A stretch of 10,138 nt of DNA from NCBI GenBank assembly GCA_019747165.1, contig JAIERC010000024.1, forward strand, positions 1-10,138, in the 5' to 3' direction. Made by a program: the position numbers and the translations under genes. Below, piece by piece: positions 7,107 to 10,138 of this stretch. Source of the stretch: Sphingomonas sp. (GTDB lineage Bacteria; Pseudomonadota; Alphaproteobacteria; Sphingomonadales; Sphingomonadaceae). Under the pieces are notes generated by a model. That model ran no database searches and was not told the DNA's origin. It saw nothing but the letters and a program-made list of their open reading frames with translations. How positions within the stretch are numbered: position 1 is the first letter of the stretch; each line of letters opens with the position of its first letter.

Positions 7107-8519
7107 ATGGTCGGACAGGAAATCGTCTCCATCGAACCCGCAACCGGGTCCATTTTGTGGCGCCAGATGCCCGGTGACGCCGATACCGAAATATCAATTG
7201 CGCGCGCCAGCTGGGCGGGTTGGGCAGCGCAACCGCTCGCTTGCCGGCTCGAAGTGCTGCGCCGCTTTGCCAATGTCGTGCGCGCCAAAGCGGAACCCTT
7301 TGCTGATCTGATCGCGCGCGAAACCGGCAAGCCCTTGTGGGAGGCGCGAACCGAGGTCGATTCGGTGATGGCCAAGGTTAATATCTCGGCCACCGCTTAT
7401 GCCGAGCGCAGCGCCCAGCGAAAAATGGAATCGCAAGGCGGCCGACTCGCGGTTCGTCACAAGCCGCACGGGGTGTTGGCGGTGCTTGGCCCCTATAATT
7501 TCCCGGCCCATCTGCCCAACGGCCATATCATTCCCGCCTTGCTGGCCGGCAATGCTGTGGTGTTCAAGCCGTCGGAGAAAACCCCGGCGACCGGCGCGTT
7601 CCTGGTCGATTGCCTGCGCGAAGCGGGCGTCCCCGATGGCTGTATCCGGCTGCTGATCGGCGGCCCGGCAGAGGGCAAGGCTCTGGCCGGGCATCCTGAT
7701 ATCGATGGGCTGCTATTCACGGGATCGGCCCGCACCGGCATCGCGCTTAATCGCGCTTTTGCCGACAAGCCCGAAAAGATCCTCGCGCTCGAAATGGGCG
7801 GCAACAACCCGATTTTGGTTTGGGATGCCCCTGATCTTGCGTCAGCCGCTGTACTGATCGTCCAATCCGCCTTTACCAGCGCTGGCCAGCGCTGCACCGC
7901 TGCCCGGCGACTAATCGTCGATGAACGGCTCCATCAGCCGCTGATGGCAGAACTGTCGAAACTGCTTGAACGGCTGATCGTTGGCGATCCGCACGCTGAT
8001 CCACAGCCTTTCATGGGCCCTGTGATCGACAATGAAGCCGCTGATCTGCTGACCGAAAGCTTCGTGACGTTGATGTCGCGCGGTGGCCGTCCGGTGCGGC
8101 ATATGCAGCGCCCGATCGACGACCGCCCTTTCCTCACCCCCGGCATTATCGACGTCACTGAGATGAACGATCGCCCCGATATCGAATTGTTCGGGCCGAT
8201 CCTGCAAGTCGTTCGCACTGCCAGCTTTGAAGACGCCATCGCTGAGGCGAACAATACCCGTTACGGCCTCGCCGCCTCGCTCGTCAGCCAGGACCCGGCT
8301 TTGTACGATCAGTTCTGGGCGAATGCCCGCGCTGGAATCGTCAACTGGAATAAGCCAACCAATGGCGCGTCTTCGTCCGCCCCCTTCGGTGGCATTGGCT
8401 GGTCAGGCAATCACCGTCCGAGCGCCTATTATGCCGCCGATTATTGCGCCTATCCGGTCGTGTCCTCCGAAGCGGACCAGGCGCGCGCAACAATTGGCAT
8501 TGGGCTTAGGGACAGCTGA
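7107..8519 (+). CDS. astD: N-succinylglutamate 5-semialdehyde dehydrogenase AstD
   Basis: The 470-residue protein is a full-length NAD-dependent aldehyde dehydrogenase with AstD-specific motifs: GPYNFPAHLPNGHIIPALLA (128-147, Asn131), FTGSARTG (204-211), LEMGGNNP (228-235, general base Glu229), SAGQRCTAARRL (258-269, catalytic Cys263) and the diagnostic end SGNHRPSAYYAADYCAYPV (433-451). AstD oxidises succinylglutamate semialdehyde to succinylglutamate, the fourth step of arginine catabolism by the succinyltransferase pathway, in the cytoplasm. The ATG at 7107 has a weak purine-rich site (GAGAAG at 7093-7098) 8 bases upstream. None of astA, astB, astC or astE is present in the window, so the pathway partners must be elsewhere or missing. 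The neighbours selO and cobA have no obvious functional link. Confidence 0.95.
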   Translation: MVGQEIVSIEPATGSILWRQMPGDADTEISIARASWAGWAAQPLACRLEVLRRFANVVRAKAEPFADLIARETGKPLWEARTEVDSVMAKVNISATAYAERSAQRKMESQGGRLAVRHKPHGVLAVLGPYNFPAHLPNGHIIPALLAGNAVVFKPSEKTPATGAFLVDCLREAGVPDGCIRLLIGGPAEGKALAGHPDIDGLLFTGSARTGIALNRAFADKPEKILALEMGGNNPILVWDAPDLASAAVLIVQSAFTSAGQRCTAARRLIVDERLHQPLMAELSKLLERLIVGDPHADPQPFMGPVIDNEAADLLTESFVTLMSRGGRPVRHMQRPIDDRPFLTPGIIDVTEMNDRPDIELFGPILQVVRTASFEDAIAEANNTRYGLAASLVSQDPALYDQFWANARAGIVNWNKPTNGASSSAPFGGIGWSGNHRPSAYYAADYCAYPVVSSEADQARATIGIGLRDS

Positions 8520-8544
8520 AAAGCTAGGCTACGCCGTCCCCAAG
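8505..8544 (+). other. Possible RNA stem-loop spanning the astD stop codon
   Basis: CTTAGGGAC (8505-8513) can pair with GTCCCCAAG (8536-8544) with one mismatch. The loop contains AGCT-GAAA-AGCT (8514-8525), a 4-bp hairpin capped by a GNRA tetraloop. No T-run follows, so it is not a standard intrinsic terminator. It might reduce read-through from astD into cobA or protect an RNA end, or it may be chance. Confidence 0.3.
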
Positions 8545-8590
8545 CAGCCCTGAGTTGCACCGGACACCCACTGCGACCATTTGGCCCGTC

Positions 8591-9373
8591 ATGATGACCG
8601 ATTACGCTTCTTCCCTCGGCAGCGTGCTGCTCGTTGGTGCTGGCCCGGGTGACCCAGGCCTGCTGACCGTCGCGGCGCGCGATGCGATCCTCGCCGCTGA
8701 CCTGATCGTGCATGACGGGCTGGTTGATCCGCGCATCCTTGATCTTGCGCCAGCCACCTCGCGCGTTTCGGTCGCCAAGAGCCGCAGCCGCCACACGATG
8801 CGCCAGCAAGCGATCAATGACCTGCTGGTCGCCGAAGCAAAGCGCGGCAAGCGCGTGGTGCGGCTGAAGGGCGGCGATCCCTTCATCTTCGGGCGCGGCG
8901 GTGAAGAGGCCGATGCCTGCTTGGCCGCGGGTGTACCCGTCCACGTCATCCCTGGCATTTCGGCGGCGATGGGCGCGGCGGCAGGCGCGCTAATGCCGCT
9001 CACCCATCGTTCGGTATCAAGCGCGGTCACCTTTGTCGCCGGGCAGTGCCAGGGCCTGTCGGAACAGAATTGGGCGGGCCTTGCCGGCAAGGGCCGCACC
9101 CTCGTTATCTATATGGGTATCGCCACATCCGATCTGATCGCCGACAAGCTGATTGCGGAGGGCGTCGCCCCGGATATGCCCGTCGCCGTGCTCGAAAATG
9201 GCACCCGGCCCAATGGCCGCGCCTTGCGCACGGTGCTCGCCGATCTTGGCGCGATGATCGCGCGCGAAGGCGTCAAAAGCCCGGCGGTGATCGTCGTCGG
9301 CGAGGTCGCCGCGCGCGGTATGGCTACCGAAGCGCTCCAATCCCTTGCCATCGCAGCGGAGGCCATTGCGTGA
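8591..9373 (+). CDS. cobA: Uroporphyrinogen-III C-methyltransferase (SUMT, CobA/CysG-A type)
   Basis: With the start at 8591 the protein has 260 residues, the normal length of a stand-alone SUMT. It uses two S-adenosylmethionine molecules to methylate uroporphyrinogen III at C-2 and C-7, giving precorrin-2 for siroheme (and cobalamin). Motifs are LLVGAGPGDPGLLTVAA (13-29), RLKGGDPFIFGRGGEE (91-106), VIPGISAA (119-126), PLTHR (136-140), LVIYMG (171-176) and ENGTRPNGR (202-210). The start is uncertain: ATG 8591 and 8594 are equivalent, neither has a clear Shine-Dalgarno, and TTG 8555 would add 12 non-conserved residues. Its TGA overlaps the GTG start of the DUF2849 gene. The presence of a reductase start downstream suggests that its role here is to supply siroheme for sulfite or nitrite reduction. 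Confidence 0.95.
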   Translation: MMTDYASSLGSVLLVGAGPGDPGLLTVAARDAILAADLIVHDGLVDPRILDLAPATSRVSVAKSRSRHTMRQQAINDLLVAEAKRGKRVVRLKGGDPFIFGRGGEEADACLAAGVPVHVIPGISAAMGAAAGALMPLTHRSVSSAVTFVAGQCQGLSEQNWAGLAGKGRTLVIYMGIATSDLIADKLIAEGVAPDMPVAVLENGTRPNGRALRTVLADLGAMIAREGVKSPAVIVVGEVAARGMATEALQSLAIAAEAIA

Positions 9374-9666
9374 AGATATTGACTGGCAATGATTTGTCTT
9401 CGGGTGACGTCGTCTGGTGGGCCGGCAGTGGCTGGTCGCGCCATGTCGAGGACGCCGCCGATGTCGGCGAAGGCGGTGAGAGCATCGCCCGCGCCGAGGA
9501 AGGCGCGCGCCGCGTCAACGTGCCTTACGTCATTGATGCGGAGGCGACCCCCGAAGGCCCCCGCCCCGCGCACATCAAGGACCGCGTCCGCGCACTCGGC
9601 CCCACCGTCCGCCCCGATCTGACGCTCAAGCCCGCCGACCCGCAAGCCGGCGAATGGGTGATATGA
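9370..9666 (+). CDS. DUF2849 domain-containing protein
   Basis: The 98-residue product starts MKILTGNDLSSGDVVWWAG and continues with WSRHVEDAADVG (22-33), EEGARRVNVPYVIDAE (43-58), RPAHIKDRVRALGPTVRPDL (65-84) and a final LKPADPQAGEWVI. This is the DUF2849 family, small cytoplasmic proteins of unknown biochemical role that in alphaproteobacteria are regularly encoded next to sulfite reductase and siroheme synthesis genes. The GTG at 9370 overlaps the cobA TGA (GTGA), which both fixes the start and indicates translational coupling. A longer reading of the same frame back to 9046 is only a shadow of cobA. The stop overlaps the next gene's start. A role in assembly or regulation of assimilatory sulfite reduction is inference from context. 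Confidence 0.9.
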   Translation: MKILTGNDLSSGDVVWWAGSGWSRHVEDAADVGEGGESIARAEEGARRVNVPYVIDAEATPEGPRPAHIKDRVRALGPTVRPDLTLKPADPQAGEWVI

Positions 9667-10115
9667 TGGTGCCCCGCCTGCTGCTGGCAATTGTGATGGC
9701 GAGCGCGGCGCCTGCGGCGATGGCTGCTCCCGCTGACGGACCAACCGCCCTGTCGACCAAAACCCAGACGCTGCACGTCACCCAGACATATCTGCGCGCC
9801 GCGCCCGGCAAGCGCGCCGCGCTGATCGCCTATATCGAACACAACTGGTTCGCGATGGACCGGATCGGCATCGAACAGGGGTTGTTCACGAGCTATGCGC
9901 TGCTGGAACGCGCCGATGACAGCCAAGCCGACTGGGATGTCATCGTCGCGGTCGGTTATCCGACGGCGAAAGGCCATGATGCACCCGGCGTCGCTGATGC
10001 CTTCAAGGCCATCCGGGCCGCGCACCGCGAGATCAAGGTCGACGGACTCGGCCTGGCTGAACTGGGCACAATCGTCCGCCACTATCCGCTCACCCTTGTT
10101 GATCAGGGCCGATAA
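9663..10115 (+). CDS. Small exported protein of unknown function
   Basis: The predicted product has 150 residues with a clear Sec-type signal peptide: MMVPRLLLAIVMASAAPAAM, then a likely cleavage after Ala21 (A-M-A before Ala-Pro). The mature part of about 129 residues contains LHVTQTYLRAAPGKRAALI, then HNWFAMDRIGIEQGLFTSYA, a WDVIVAVGYP strand and an AFKAIRAAHREIK helix. This alternation resembles a dimeric alpha+beta barrel (ferredoxin-like) protein, but I cannot assign a family. It has no cysteine and no evident metal or heme motif. ATG 9663 overlaps the DUF2849 stop (ATGA), and ATG 9666 is an equally good alternative (TGATG); GGTGAT at 9657-9662 matches the anti-Shine-Dalgarno. The gene sits inside the siroheme/sulfite reductase operon, between DUF2849 and the probable cysI, so it should be co-expressed with them. 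Confidence 0.8.
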   Translation: MMVPRLLLAIVMASAAPAAMAAPADGPTALSTKTQTLHVTQTYLRAAPGKRAALIAYIEHNWFAMDRIGIEQGLFTSYALLERADDSQADWDVIVAVGYPTAKGHDAPGVADAFKAIRAAHREIKVDGLGLAELGTIVRHYPLTLVDQGR

Positions 10116-10120
10116 CCGAC

Positions 10121-10138
10121 ATGTATAAATATGACCAT
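10121..10138 (+). CDS. Probable nitrite/sulfite reductase hemoprotein (first six codons)
   Basis: ATG at 10121 opens Met-Tyr-Lys-Tyr-Asp-His before the window ends. MYKYD is the usual start of sphingomonad siroheme-dependent nitrite/sulfite reductases (CysI type), and the upstream cobA and DUF2849 genes make this the expected next gene. It begins 5 bases after the stop of the exported-protein gene. The call rests on six residues and gene order only. Confidence 0.6.

Noticed and set aside
8520..8590. Possible cobalamin or SAM riboswitch before cobA
   Set aside because: The gap is only 71 bases and shows none of the conserved elements of those riboswitches; only a modest stem is visible.
9046..9369. 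Upstream extension of the DUF2849 frame to 206 residues
   Set aside because: This part overlaps cobA in another frame and is Arg-rich; homology begins at GTG 9370.

Overview
The window is dense, high-GC chromosomal DNA from what looks like an alphaproteobacterium of the order Sphingomonadales. I infer this from codon use, from the sequence character of the proteins (SelO, the DUF3089 hydrolase, the DUF2849 protein) and from the order cobA, DUF2849, then a start matching the nitrite/sulfite reductase. I see no insertion sequence, phage gene, CRISPR array, tRNA or rRNA. Most of the window is ordinary core and accessory metabolism.

Left part (1-3569). The first bases hold the reverse-strand start of gatC, a subunit of the Asp/Glu-tRNA amidotransferase. 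Upstream of it on the same strand is a polytopic DUF4153 membrane protein (94-1863). A 138-bp divergent gap separates this from a forward pair: a membrane-anchored DUF3089 alpha/beta hydrolase that starts at TTG 2002, and ruvX. The stop of the first and the GTG start of the second share the four bases GTGA.

Middle part (3571-5623, reverse strand). An alpha/beta hydrolase is followed after 49 bp by a glycoside hydrolase family 130 (GH130) gene. The GH130 frame is interrupted by a TAG at 3796-3798. Beyond it the same frame stays open for 74 more codons and encodes the expected GH130 C-terminus, ending one base from the ruvX stop. This looks like a recent nonsense mutation (probably Trp TGG to TAG), a sequencing error, or less likely a readthrough site. 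It is the most notable observation here.

Right part (5661-10138, forward strand). selO, a protein AMPylase, starts only 37 bp from the divergent hydrolase. It is followed by astD, from the arginine succinyltransferase pathway, with no other ast gene in view. Then comes a siroheme and sulfite-reduction operon: cobA, a DUF2849 protein, a small exported protein of unknown function, and the first six codons of a probable cysI-type reductase. The first three overlap through GTGA and ATGA junctions. The exported protein sits where I would expect cysI to follow DUF2849 directly.

I did not find convincing evidence of a new multi-gene system. Gaps between genes are short, the longest being 138 bp, and I saw no convincing promoter or intrinsic terminator.
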